A DNA stretch of 42,522 nt from Acidobacteriota bacterium (GTDB lineage Bacteria > Acidobacteriota > Vicinamibacteria > Vicinamibacterales > JAHECP01). Shown piece after piece: positions 25,648 through 33,811 of the stretch (within the stretch, counting starts at the first letter, position 1; each line of letters begins with the position of its first letter). A model generated the notes under the pieces. That model made no database searches. It was given only the letters and a program-made list of their open reading frames with translations, and had not been told where the DNA came from. The stretch spans positions 1 to 42,522 of the forward strand of contig JAHECP010000035.1 in the NCBI GenBank assembly GCA_024641665.1, given 5' to 3'. The position numbers were made by a program, and so were the translations under genes.

Positions 25648-25672
25648 GGCTTGCTATTGCCGAAGGAGACCC

Positions 25673-26716
25673 ATGGCCAACATCCGCGACGTCGCCAAGC
25701 TCGCCGGGTGCTCGACCGCCACCGTCTCGCGCTTCTTCAACCAGAAGTCCGTCAGCGCCGACACCGAGCGCCGCATCAAGACGGCGATCGACACCCTCGC
25801 CTTCTCGCCGAACATCGTGGCCCGCAACCTGAAGCTGAAACGGTCGGGAATGCTCGGCATGATCATTCCGGACATCAGCGAGCCGTTCTTCCCAGCCGTC
25901 GTCAAAACCGTGGAGGACGTTGCCTGGGCTCACGACTATTCGCTGATGCTGTTCAACACGCAGGAGGACGAGAACCGCGAATCGCAGTGCGTGGACATCT
26001 TGCGCGGTCACCAGTGCGAAGGCATCCTGTTGATCAAGGCGCCCCCCAGCCCCGAGCACGAGCGGTATCGGGCGAAGCTCGCGACGTTGCCGCTGCCAAT
26101 CGTGTACCTCGATCGCAGCCCGGATGCGGAGCGCGACGCGGTCCTGGTGGACAACATCACCGGCGCCTGGCGAGGTGTGCAGCACCTGTTGAAACTCGGC
26201 CACCGGCGAATCGCGATCGTGATGATGGGACGGAAGGTGTCAACTCACCTCGAGCGCCTGGAGGGATACCGGCGCGCGCTGGCCGAACACGGAATCGAGC
26301 CGGCCGGCCAGGACATCATTCAGACCGAACCGACGATCGCCGACGCCTATTCCGCCACGATCCAGCTCCTCGATCGCGCGGATCGGCCGACGGCGATTTT
26401 CGCCACCAACGCCCGGCTGACGCTCGGCGTCATTGCGGCGATCAAGAGTCGGGGCCTCCGATGCCCCGACGACATCAGTGTTCTCGGGCACGACGGCTTC
26501 GACTGGCAGGACGTCTTCGAGCCGCGACTGACGATCGTGGATCAGCCGGGCCAGTTGATGGGGCGTCGCGCTGCGGAGCTTCTCATCGGGCGCATCACGG
26601 GAACCATCAACGGGCCCGTCCGCCGCGTGGTCCTGAACCCAGAACTCGTGGTGCGCGAGTCGTGTGGTGTCTACCGCGATCACACCACGTCGGCCTTCAG
26701 CGCAACGCAGTCATAG
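25673..26716 (+). CDS. LacI-family transcriptional regulator
   Basis: A 347-residue regulator. ATG 25673 is chosen for the AAGGAG site 5 bases before it and because it starts the HTH (MANIRDVAKLAGCSTATVSR). The hinge helix region (SPNIVARNLKLKRSGMLGMI) leads into a periplasmic-binding-like effector domain with VYLDRSPDA, VLVDNITGAWRGVQHLLKLG and the C-terminal ISVLGHDGFDWQDVFEPRLT. The domain should bind a sugar or sugar phosphate. The gene diverges from the GH172/receptor operon and carries its own operator candidate, which suggests autoregulation and local control of sugar genes. No second copy of the operator was found by eye before the rbsA-like gene. Confidence 0.93.
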   Translation: MANIRDVAKLAGCSTATVSRFFNQKSVSADTERRIKTAIDTLAFSPNIVARNLKLKRSGMLGMIIPDISEPFFPAVVKTVEDVAWAHDYSLMLFNTQEDENRESQCVDILRGHQCEGILLIKAPPSPEHERYRAKLATLPLPIVYLDRSPDAERDAVLVDNITGAWRGVQHLLKLGHRRIAIVMMGRKVSTHLERLEGYRRALAEHGIEPAGQDIIQTEPTIADAYSATIQLLDRADRPTAIFATNARLTLGVIAAIKSRGLRCPDDISVLGHDGFDWQDVFEPRLTIVDQPGQLMGRRAAELLIGRITGTINGPVRRVVLNPELVVRESCGVYRDHTTSAFSATQS

Positions 26717-26742
26717 TCGGACGATGCGATCGAGACCTGAAT

Positions 26743-26824
26743 GGACGATCCCGTGCGGGGGCCGTCGGGCCATGGCCCTCGGGACACGTGCCGGGATCCA
26801 GCAATAAGGACCTGCTCGTCACGG
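26743..26824 (+). pseudogene. Internal fragment of the amidase-signature gene
   Basis: These 82 bases match 27619-27703 in the intact gene, the part encoding DDPMQGPSGHGP to SNNKDLLV, with a net one-base deletion that breaks the frame and several substitutions. Nothing recognisable flanks it. The 348-base gap between the LacI-type gene and the amidase gene holds this fragment and otherwise no gene. Confidence 0.7.
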
Positions 26825-27064
26825 TGAATCGGGTCTTCTTCATGGCTCCCTCGTTTCCCCGACGGCGCCATTCTCTCAGGCTTCAGCTGGCACGAAGAGC
26901 GCCGGGCGGGTCACAGGGCCAGAACCATCAAGGCCGATCGAGAACGTCCGGAACGCTCCAGCAGAACGTCACACTCGAAGTCTAATACACTATCGCTGGG
27001 TGTGGACTGTCTCGAGTCGGCGTCCGTGCCTTCCATTGTCTGACCCGACAGATGGAGGTGACCC

Positions 27065-29551
27065 ATGGCTCGAGCTCGCGTCGTCGGCGGCGCGGCGATC
27101 GTGGCCCTCGCGCTGACGCTCCAGGTGAGGGCGGTGACACACAGGCCATCGGCTGACGGGCAGTTCTGGGACGTGCAGGACACGTCCTGGTGGTCGCAGG
27201 ACAGCGGCGCCATCGCCACCGGCGGCCGCGCGTATCCCTTCAACGGCTTCGGCTACCTCAAGCTGCAGGTGCGCGACGCCGGCGGGACACTCCTCGTCCG
27301 CAACCATTACCTGGCCGGGTTCGGCCTCGCCTACGACGGCGGCGAGCGCTTCGACTCGATCACCCCGCTCCTCCTTCCTCAGGGCGGCGTCGTCGTGTCG
27401 CGCGCGCTGTTCGCGCCGAAGGACACCGACTACCTGCGCTACTTCGACAGCTACACCAACGTGAGCGGCGATCCGCGCGTCGCGGAGGTAGCGTGGGGCG
27501 GCGCGGCGGGCGCATTCGGCGACGGTGGGAAGGTGGCGATCGCGACCACGTCGAGCGGCGACCGGCGCATCGAGCCCGGCGACAGCTTCGTCACCGTGAT
27601 GCAGAACGCGCGCGGTGTGGACGACCCCATGCAGGGGCCGTCGGGCCACGGCCCGTCGGCGCACGTCCTGGGATCCAACAACAAGGACCTGCTCGTCGCG
27701 GCCGGCGATATGTACGCCGATCCCTTCACCGACCCCTGGCCCGGCTACGACCCCGCGCACATCGGCTACGTCTTCCGCTTCACCGTGAAGCCCGGCGAGA
27801 CCGTCGCCCTGGTGACCTTCGTCGTCAAGGGGCTGAGCGAGGTGTACGACCCGCGCGGCGGGTTTCCCGTGCCGATCAGGAACGCCATGATCGCGGAGCA
27901 GTACGAGCCGGTGTATTCAGGTCCGTCGCCGAAGATTCCGCCGGCCGGCTCCGAGATCGCGCGCGTGACCGAGATCGCCAGGCGGCTCGTGGCCGAGCCC
28001 GACTTCCGCGGCCTCACGCCGCTCGAGCGCGCCGAGGTCGCCAACTGGCCGGCGCCCGCGTCGGCGCCGCCGCCCGCGTTCAGCGTGTTCGAGAAGACGG
28101 TGGACGAGCTGCAGGGCGCGATGACGCGCGGCGAGGTGACGTCCGAGGATCTCGTGCGCGAGTACCTCGCGCGCCTCGCCACCTACGACCGGAACGGCCC
28201 CACCTTCCGCGCCATGCTCGCGATCAACCCGCGGGCGATTGCCGACGCGCGGGCGCTCGACGCCGAGCGCGCGGCCGGGCGCGTGCGCGGCCCGTTCCAC
28301 GGCGTGCCCATCGCCTTCAAGGACAACATCGACGTCCTCGGCCTGCCGACGACGGGCGGGTCGAGAGCTCTGGCGGATCATCGGCCGCGGCTCGACTCGC
28401 GGATGGCCGCCGGCATGCGCCGCGCCGGCGCCGTCGTCCTCGGCAAGACCAACCTCGACGAGTTCCCCTTCGGCGACTTCGGGATCAGCACCCTCGGCGG
28501 GACCATCGGCAACGCCTACGATCCGTCGCTGAGCACGGCCGGCTCGAGCGGCGGGAGCGCCGTGTCCGTGTCGACCAGCCTGGTCGCGCTCGCCTTCGGT
28601 ACCGATACGTGCAACTCGCTTTCGAACCCCGCGGCGTTCGCGTCGCTGGCCACGATCCGGACGACGCGCGGCCTGACGAGCCGGGCCGGCGTGATGCCGC
28701 TCAACACCTACAACGACGCCGTCGGGCCGCTGGCCAAGTCCGTGCGCGAGCTGGCCCAGGTGCTCGACCAGGTGGCGGGGAGCGATCCCGAGGACCCCGT
28801 GATGCGCGACGCCGACGCGCACATCAGTGGGTCGTTCACGACGGCGCTCGACACCGGGAGCCTGAAGGGCGCGCGCATCGGCGTCGTCCGGCAGCGTTTC
28901 GTCGGCGTCACGCGCGAGACCGAGCCCGGCGCGCTGATGGAGCGCGTGATCGCCGAGCTGAAGGCCGCCGGCGCGACCGTGGTGGGCGTGGAGATTCCGA
29001 ACCTGGACGAGGCCTACCGCGCGGCGCGCGGCAGTGCGCCCGGGTCGCTCAAGGCCGGGTGGGAGGCGTATCTGTCGCGCGGCGTCGCGCCGGGCGACAA
29101 AGTGATCACCATCCAGGAGCTGCTCGCGTCGGGCAAGCTCGCTCCCGGGAGCGCGCGGCGCTTGGAGGCCGCGCTCGAGCCCACGCCGACGGGCGACGCC
29201 CTGACCGAGGCCGTGCGCGCGTTCGTCGCGCGGCGCGAGGCCTTCCGCGACGTCTTCGTCCGCGCGATGGACGCGCAGCAGCTCGACGCGCTCGTCTACC
29301 CCGCGAACCTCGCCCGGCCGCACACCCACGAAGGCGGCCTCGAGCGCTACTACGGCGAGCCCGGCACGTGCGAGGAGAGCGCGATGACCGGCCTCCCGCA
29401 GGTGACCGTCCCGGCCGGCTTCATGGGCGGCCGCTATCCCTTCGGCGTGTCGCTCCTCGGCCGTCCCTGGACCGACCGCCGCCTGCTGGGCCTCGCCTAC
29501 GCCTACGAGCAGGCCACGCACCACCGGCGCCCGCCGGATACGGTGCGGTGA
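27065..29551 (+). CDS. Exported amidase-signature protein with unrecognised N-terminal domain
   Basis: An 828-residue protein with a probable signal peptide at residues 1-23. Residues about 25-300 form a beta-rich domain that I do not recognise (FWDVQDTSWWSQDSG, FGLAYDGGERFDSITP, YVFRFTVKPGETVALV). Residues about 340-815 are an amidase-signature hydrolase. The Ser-cisSer-Lys triad can be placed at Lys419 (PIAFKDN), Ser494 (TAGSSGGSA) and Ser518 (GTDTCNSLSNPA). The usual Gly-Gly before the nucleophile is Cys-Asn here. A GGAGGTG site precedes ATG 27065. The amidase part would hydrolyse an amide or ester bond in the periplasm; the substrate is unknown. Three decayed fragments of the same gene occur elsewhere in the window. 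It may be annotated as Asp-tRNA/Glu-tRNA amidotransferase subunit A by similarity, but the signal peptide argues against that. Confidence 0.85.
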   Translation: MARARVVGGAAIVALALTLQVRAVTHRPSADGQFWDVQDTSWWSQDSGAIATGGRAYPFNGFGYLKLQVRDAGGTLLVRNHYLAGFGLAYDGGERFDSITPLLLPQGGVVVSRALFAPKDTDYLRYFDSYTNVSGDPRVAEVAWGGAAGAFGDGGKVAIATTSSGDRRIEPGDSFVTVMQNARGVDDPMQGPSGHGPSAHVLGSNNKDLLVAAGDMYADPFTDPWPGYDPAHIGYVFRFTVKPGETVALVTFVVKGLSEVYDPRGGFPVPIRNAMIAEQYEPVYSGPSPKIPPAGSEIARVTEIARRLVAEPDFRGLTPLERAEVANWPAPASAPPPAFSVFEKTVDELQGAMTRGEVTSEDLVREYLARLATYDRNGPTFRAMLAINPRAIADARALDAERAAGRVRGPFHGVPIAFKDNIDVLGLPTTGGSRALADHRPRLDSRMAAGMRRAGAVVLGKTNLDEFPFGDFGISTLGGTIGNAYDPSLSTAGSSGGSAVSVSTSLVALAFGTDTCNSLSNPAAFASLATIRTTRGLTSRAGVMPLNTYNDAVGPLAKSVRELAQVLDQVAGSDPEDPVMRDADAHISGSFTTALDTGSLKGARIGVVRQRFVGVTRETEPGALMERVIAELKAAGATVVGVEIPNLDEAYRAARGSAPGSLKAGWEAYLSRGVAPGDKVITIQELLASGKLAPGSARRLEAALEPTPTGDALTEAVRAFVARREAFRDVFVRAMDAQQLDALVYPANLARPHTHEGGLERYYGEPGTCEESAMTGLPQVTVPAGFMGGRYPFGVSLLGRPWTDRRLLGLAYAYEQATHHRRPPDTVR

Positions 29552-29624
29552 GAGCCTGGCCGAGCGTGGCGCACGGCAGACATGGTTACATCTGGCCGAT
29601 CATAAATATTTCATATGGACGACA

Positions 29625-29630
29625 TATAAT
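29625..29630 (+). promoter_or_regulatory. -10 box in AT-rich island before the DUF4143 ATPase
   Basis: A perfect TATAAT lies in a stretch (about 29600-29640) much richer in A+T than its surroundings, 39 bases before the ATPase start. Near-repeats of ACATNNGGTTAC and TGGCCGA occur on both sides of it (from 29580 and from 29645), possible protein-binding sites. Confidence 0.45.
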
Positions 29631-29669
29631 ATTGCGATCAGACGCACATGTCGGTTACGATTGGCCGAC

Positions 29670-30911
29670 ATGGCTTCCGGCCACGTGACACCCCGCCTGC
29701 TCGAAAACCGGCTGCAGGAGGCCCTCGCCGACAGCCCGGTCGTCCTCATTCATGGACCGCGCCAGAGCGGCAAGACGACCCTGGCACAGCAGATCGGCGC
29801 GAGGCGCGGCTACGCCTATTTCAGCCTGGACGACGACGTGCTCCGCGCCGCGGCGGAGGCCGATCCGGTGCGTTTCGTCGCGGACCTTCCTGTCCGCGCC
29901 ATCCTGGACGAGGTTCAGCGGGTGCCGGGCCTGTTCACGACGCTCAAAGCTGCCGTGGACCGGGACCGGCAACCCGGTCGATTCCTTCTCACGGGGTCGG
30001 CGAACGTCCTGTTCGTGCCGAAGCTTGCCGATTCGCTGGCTGGCCGGATGGAGATCATCCGATTGTTCCCGTTCGCGCAGTGCGAGATCGAGGGAGGGGC
30101 GTACGGGTTTCTCGACGCGCTGTTCCGCGCGACCTTCAAGACCCGCCGCGGCGGGCGCCTCGGGCCGCGCCTCGCGGAGAGGATTGTGGCGGGCGGCTAT
30201 CCGGCCGCCCTCGCGCGGGCGACGCCGCGGCGCCGGGCGGCCTGGTACCGCGATTACGTCGAGACGATGGTCCAGCGCGAGGTCCGGGAACTCGCGCGGA
30301 TCGCCTCCCTCGACGCGCTCCCTCGGCTCCTCGCGCTCGTCGCCGGCCAGACCGCGCGACTCCTCAACGTGGCCGAGCTCGCGGGGCCGTTCCAGTTGAG
30401 CCGCCCGACAATCCGCGACTACGTCACGCTGCTGGAGCAGGTCTTCCTCATCGAGGAGCTGACACCCTGGCACACCAACCGGCTGAACCGCCTGGTGAAG
30501 ACACCCAAGGTGCACGTCGTCGACACCGGTATCGCAGCGACACTTCTCGGCTTGGACGCCGGCTCGCTGTACGACGATCGTGAGACCTTGGGACAACTGC
30601 TCGAGACGTTCGTCTATCAGGAGCTACGGCGTCAGGCCGGCGGTCACGACGACGAGATCCGATTCCATCACTTTCGTGACAAGGACGGCTATGAGGTGGA
30701 TGTCGTGCTGGAGCGCGGCGGCCGAATCGCGGGAGTCGAGGTGAAGGCCGCCTCGACCGTGACCGCCGCCGACTTCCGCGGCCTCCGCAAGCTGGCGTCG
30801 GCCGCGGGGCGGCGGTTTGGAGCCGGCGTGGTCCTGTACGACGGCGAATCCAGCGCGACGTTCGGAGAGCGGCTGTACGCGGTGCCTGTCGGGACCTTGT
30901 GGGGGACGTGA
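29670..30911 (+). CDS. AAA-type ATPase with DUF4143 domain
   Basis: A 413-residue protein of the widespread ATP-binding/DUF4143 family. Walker A is GPRQSGKTT at residues 29-37, a Walker B-like segment is AILDEVQRVPGL, and sensor-like LTGSAN follows. The C-terminal DUF4143 domain has VVDTGIAATLLG, GQLLETFVYQEL and a PD-(D/E)xK-like end (EVDVVLERGGRIAGVEVKAA). ATG 29670 is used; TTG at 29661 and other in-frame options are weaker. These proteins are stand-alone, scattered and often horizontally transferred; their role is unsettled, with toxin-antitoxin-like or DNA-related ideas but no consensus. The AT-rich promoter island supports acquisition from elsewhere. Confidence 0.88.
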   Translation: MASGHVTPRLLENRLQEALADSPVVLIHGPRQSGKTTLAQQIGARRGYAYFSLDDDVLRAAAEADPVRFVADLPVRAILDEVQRVPGLFTTLKAAVDRDRQPGRFLLTGSANVLFVPKLADSLAGRMEIIRLFPFAQCEIEGGAYGFLDALFRATFKTRRGGRLGPRLAERIVAGGYPAALARATPRRRAAWYRDYVETMVQREVRELARIASLDALPRLLALVAGQTARLLNVAELAGPFQLSRPTIRDYVTLLEQVFLIEELTPWHTNRLNRLVKTPKVHVVDTGIAATLLGLDAGSLYDDRETLGQLLETFVYQELRRQAGGHDDEIRFHHFRDKDGYEVDVVLERGGRIAGVEVKAASTVTAADFRGLRKLASAAGRRFGAGVVLYDGESSATFGERLYAVPVGTLWGT

Positions 30912-30966
30912 GCCGCTTGTACCCACACGGCGGCTGGCTCTGGCGAATCCCCCGGCGCAAAGGGGG

Positions 30967-31074
30967 GGCGTGTCGCTCCTCGGTCGCCCGTGGACCGACC
31001 GGTGCCTGCTGCGGCTGGCATACGCCTACGAACAGACGCCGCACCACCGGCGCCCGCCGGATACGGTGCGGTGA
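30967..31074 (+). pseudogene. 3' remnant of the amidase-signature gene
   Basis: These bases encode the last 35 residues of the amidase protein (GVSLLGRPWTDR to HHRRPPDTVR and the same TGA) with about four residue changes. No start or upstream amidase sequence is attached, since the ATPase gene ends 55 bases earlier. The 306-base gap between 30911 and 31218 holds this fragment and no other gene. Confidence 0.8.
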
Positions 31075-31217
31075 GGGGGCGGGAACCAAATCGAGCGGCG
31101 GGCGGTGGCCGGGGCGACTCGTCGAGACACACAAGAGGCGACGAGGCCTGCCGAAAGAGGCACCGACTGGGTCCGCGACGCTCGGTCGGTGTGCGTGGAT
31201 GTTCGCGAGCTGCCACC

Positions 31218-31502
31218 ATGAACGAGGAAGAAGCGATTCGGTTGCTGGAACGAGAGCTGGACGTCTTCCGGCGTGAGTCCCACGCACAGCTTGCCTCGCG
31301 TATCGATTCCGCCCCTGTCGTCTGCGAGCGCTTGGGCCAGGGCGGCGCGCGGTATCAGGTGGAGATTCAGTTCTTCCAGGACCGCCGAGCGGGTGGGAAT
31401 GTCCGGGTCATGGGATCAATCGACGATGGCAGATGGTCCGCGATCAGACCCATTACTCGGTCGTTCATCAAGGCAGTCGACGGTTTGTTTGTCGGCGAGT
31501 AA
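31218..31502 (+). CDS. Small conserved-looking hypothetical protein
   Basis: A 94-residue soluble protein. It begins with a charged helix (MNEEEAIRLLERELDVFRRE) and continues with beta strands (YQVEIQFFQDRRAGGNVRVM, GSIDDGRWSAIRPITRSFI). The pattern GSIDD-x2-W with a closing SFI-x(8)-FVGE reads like a family of small hypothetical proteins, but I cannot name a function. No signal peptide, membrane segment or known motif is seen. It lies between an amidase remnant and a small membrane protein. Confidence 0.6.
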   Translation: MNEEEAIRLLERELDVFRRESHAQLASRIDSAPVVCERLGQGGARYQVEIQFFQDRRAGGNVRVMGSIDDGRWSAIRPITRSFIKAVDGLFVGE

Positions 31503-31558
31503 CATCCCTTCTGACAGACTCGGTCCGACCCACGAATGGCGCCGCGAAAGAGCGTCCT

Positions 31559-31852
31559 ATGGTTGGAGCCACACGAAGGGCCGCAACCGGGGTTGTCCTG
31601 GTGGTGCTAGGCCTTGCGCTCGCAGCCCCTGGCATGACGAGCTGGGCCCAGGAAGTCCTTGCGGTCGATTCGTGCCTCGACGCGGGAGGGTCGTTCGACT
31701 ACGTCACCGAAACCTGCGACCACGAGCGGAGTCATGCCGTCGTGCCGTTTGAACGGCGCCATCCTGCGCAGACGTTTGTGGCGGCTTCAGGTGCCTGTGC
31801 GCTCGTCGTCGGGGCGCTGTTGTTGCTGCGTCGCACACGGACGGCTGGTTAG
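31559..31852 (+). CDS. Small two-span membrane or exported protein
   Basis: A 97-residue protein from ATG 31559. It has an N-terminal hydrophobic segment (about 9-27, TGVVLVVLGLALAAPGM) that may be a signal peptide ending at SWAQ. A short region with two cysteines follows (DSCLDAGGSFDYVTETCDHE), then a second membrane span (FVAASGACALVVGALLLL) and a basic tail. The two cysteines 15 residues apart could form a disulphide outside the cytoplasm. No family is recognised. An in-frame extension upstream to 31433 overlaps the preceding gene and is probably not translated. Confidence 0.5.
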   Translation: MVGATRRAATGVVLVVLGLALAAPGMTSWAQEVLAVDSCLDAGGSFDYVTETCDHERSHAVVPFERRHPAQTFVAASGACALVVGALLLLRRTRTAG

Positions 31853-31993
31853 CCGGGCGGCCGGCCTTACGGGTGGCACCGAGCGATGGAGCACCGGAAG
31901 AAACGGGACTGGGCGGCCGGCGGGCGGCTGGTGTCGAGCCCCGCGATGGTACGAGAGCTGGAAGATTGACCCTGCGCTTGATCCGAGCACTGC

Positions 31994-32716
31994 TCAGCGC
32001 GTCAGGCCGGCGACCAGCGCCGGCCTGTCCGCCTTCTGCAGCATCTCCTTGATCCGATCCTCCGCCCCGCGCATATGGATGACGACGGTCTCGACAAACG
32101 GCGTGAGGTCCTTGTGCGTGAAATGGAACGACAGCGCCTCGTCGCCGTTCACGTGCGTGGCGTGCTGCCAGTCGCCGAAGGCCAGCACCCAGCACGGCCC
32201 GCGGCTGTCGTCGGCCCACTTGCACGCGTCCTCGTCGAGCTTGTAGACCAGCGCCGCGCCCCGGACGTCGGCGGCGTGCGGGTTGGCGTCGGCCGGCACG
32301 TCCAGCACCGACAGGTTGACGTGCGCCTCCATCGACAGGAACCGCAGGTCCGCCACCTTCTGGCCGATCGCCAGCTCCTTGTCCGTGTCGCCGGCGGCGT
32401 CCGCCGCCTGCGCTTCCTTCACGAACGGCATCAGCAGCTTCTGGGCGCGCTCGGAGTCGTCGTTCACGACGTAGCCGCGGTGGAAGTCGCTGTTGACGTC
32501 GAGCGGCCGCCCGCTGTCGCTGCCGTTCACCATGAGGTCGTCGTGGCTCCGGTCCTCGTCGAGCGTCCAGTCCGGGCTGTTGAACTGATCGAACACCTTG
32601 TTGATGGCGCCGGAGATCCGGTCGAGCGCCTGCCGCTCGGCCGGCGTCGGCGCGCGCAGCTCGATGCCCTGGGCGAGCGCGACACCAACCAGCAGCGGCA
32701 GCACGAACTTCGTCAT
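31994..32716 (-). CDS. Secreted hypothetical protein
   Basis: A 240-residue protein with a short signal peptide (MTKFVLPLLVGVALAQG). ATG 32716 stands 6 bases after GGAGG; the GTG at 32719 is too close. The mature part is acidic and mostly helical (AERQALDRISGAINKVFDQF), with two cysteines (DACKWADDSRGPCW) and a terminal helix (VETVVIHMRGAEDRIKEMLQ). No known domain is recognised. It stands alone, convergent with the small membrane protein and divergent from the OmpA-family gene across 217 bases that show no gene. Confidence 0.7.
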   Translation of the reverse strand: MTKFVLPLLVGVALAQGIELRAPTPAERQALDRISGAINKVFDQFNSPDWTLDEDRSHDDLMVNGSDSGRPLDVNSDFHRGYVVNDDSERAQKLLMPFVKEAQAADAAGDTDKELAIGQKVADLRFLSMEAHVNLSVLDVPADANPHAADVRGAALVYKLDEDACKWADDSRGPCWVLAFGDWQHATHVNGDEALSFHFTHKDLTPFVETVVIHMRGAEDRIKEMLQKADRPALVAGLTR

Positions 32717-32933
32717 CACATGCCTCCCATAGACGTCCCATGGCGCGGGGGGCTCCCGCTTCGAGCTGGAAGCGGGCCGGGACCATGTGGCGCGAAGCTG
32801 TCACTATAGCCCAAACCGCTGTGCGGGGGGAGTGTCTCCGCGCGCGCGACGGCGGCCGTGCCGGTGCGCGCACCGGCCCCCGGCGGGAGTATCATGAGCG
32901 GCTGTCATGGTGTCTCATCCCGGAGGTCCCCCC

Positions 32934-33767
32934 ATGCGGTCTCAATGTCGGACCATCCTGCTGGCAGTCATCGGAATCCTCGCGACGGTTCCCGCCGCCC
33001 TGGCGCAGCAAGACGCCAAGGGCAGCCAGGACCACCCGCTCGTCTCGCGCATGCCCGGCTACTACATCAGCGACTACAAGGTCGAGGAGTTCGCCGCGTA
33101 CGATCCGACCGTGATCGGCGGCAAGGACGTGCACTGGGAGGGCAAGAAGTACGTCATCGACTACTCGCGCAAGGAGGGCGCCGCGCCGACGAGCATGCTC
33201 CAGATCGTCCGGAACTACGAATCCGCGCTCGCGAAGATCGGCGGGACGCGCCTCGGCGGCGACGAGCGGCGCGTCGCGGAAGAGGTGAAGAAGAACGGCG
33301 CGACGACCGGCGTGTACGTCGAGGCCTACAACGAGGGCAGCGACTACGAGCTGACGATCGTCGAGATGCAGGCGATGAAGCAGGAGGTGACGGCCGACGC
33401 CGCGGCCATGGCGCGTGACCTGAAGGCCACGGGCCGCACGGTCATCCCCGGCATCTACTTCGACACGGGCTCGGCCGTGATCAAACCGGAGTCCGACCCC
33501 GCGCTCGCCGAGATGGTGAAGCTCCTCAAGGCCAACCCGTCGATGAAGGCCTTCGTGATCGGCCACACCGACAACGTGGGGGCGCTCGAGATGAACCTGA
33601 AGCTGTCGGCCGACCGGGCCGCGGCGGTGGTGAAGGCGCTCGTGGATCGCGGCATTCCGGCGGCGCGGCTGAAGTCGGCTGGCGTGGGGCCCTATAGTCC
33701 GATCGCGTCCAACAAGGAAGAGGCGGGCCGCGCGCAGAACCGCCGCGTAGAGCTGGTGGAGCAGTAG
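32934..33767 (+). CDS. OmpA-family peptidoglycan-binding protein
   Basis: A 277-residue exported protein. ATG 32934 follows GGAGGT by 6 bases, and the signal peptide ends at ALAQQ. The N-terminal half is an uncharacterised domain (MPGYYISDYKVEEFAAYD) seen before OmpA modules in several phyla. The C-terminal 115 residues are an OmpA domain: IYFDTGSAVIKPES, VIGHTDNVGALEMNLKLSADRA and AQNRRVELV. The Asp and Arg expected to hold diaminopimelate of peptidoglycan are present in HTDN and NRRV. It probably tethers the outer membrane or a surface component to the cell wall. It is followed by the SDR gene after 44 bases. Confidence 0.9.
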   Translation: MRSQCRTILLAVIGILATVPAALAQQDAKGSQDHPLVSRMPGYYISDYKVEEFAAYDPTVIGGKDVHWEGKKYVIDYSRKEGAAPTSMLQIVRNYESALAKIGGTRLGGDERRVAEEVKKNGATTGVYVEAYNEGSDYELTIVEMQAMKQEVTADAAAMARDLKATGRTVIPGIYFDTGSAVIKPESDPALAEMVKLLKANPSMKAFVIGHTDNVGALEMNLKLSADRAAAVVKALVDRGIPAARLKSAGVGPYSPIASNKEEAGRAQNRRVELVEQ

Positions 33768-33811
33768 GCGACACGCAGCCGGAGCGGGCGCCGCCAGAAT
33801 CGGGAGGGCGC

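Noticed and set aside
26717-31217. Insertion sequence or transposon as carrier of the amidase/ATPase section
   Set aside because: No transposase, no terminal inverted repeats and no target duplications were found by eye. The amidase fragments look like leftovers of duplication rather than an element's ends.
31433-31558. Upstream extension of the small two-span membrane protein
   Set aside because: It overlaps the preceding gene, has no conserved look, and would hide the hydrophobic signal segment that begins after ATG 31559.
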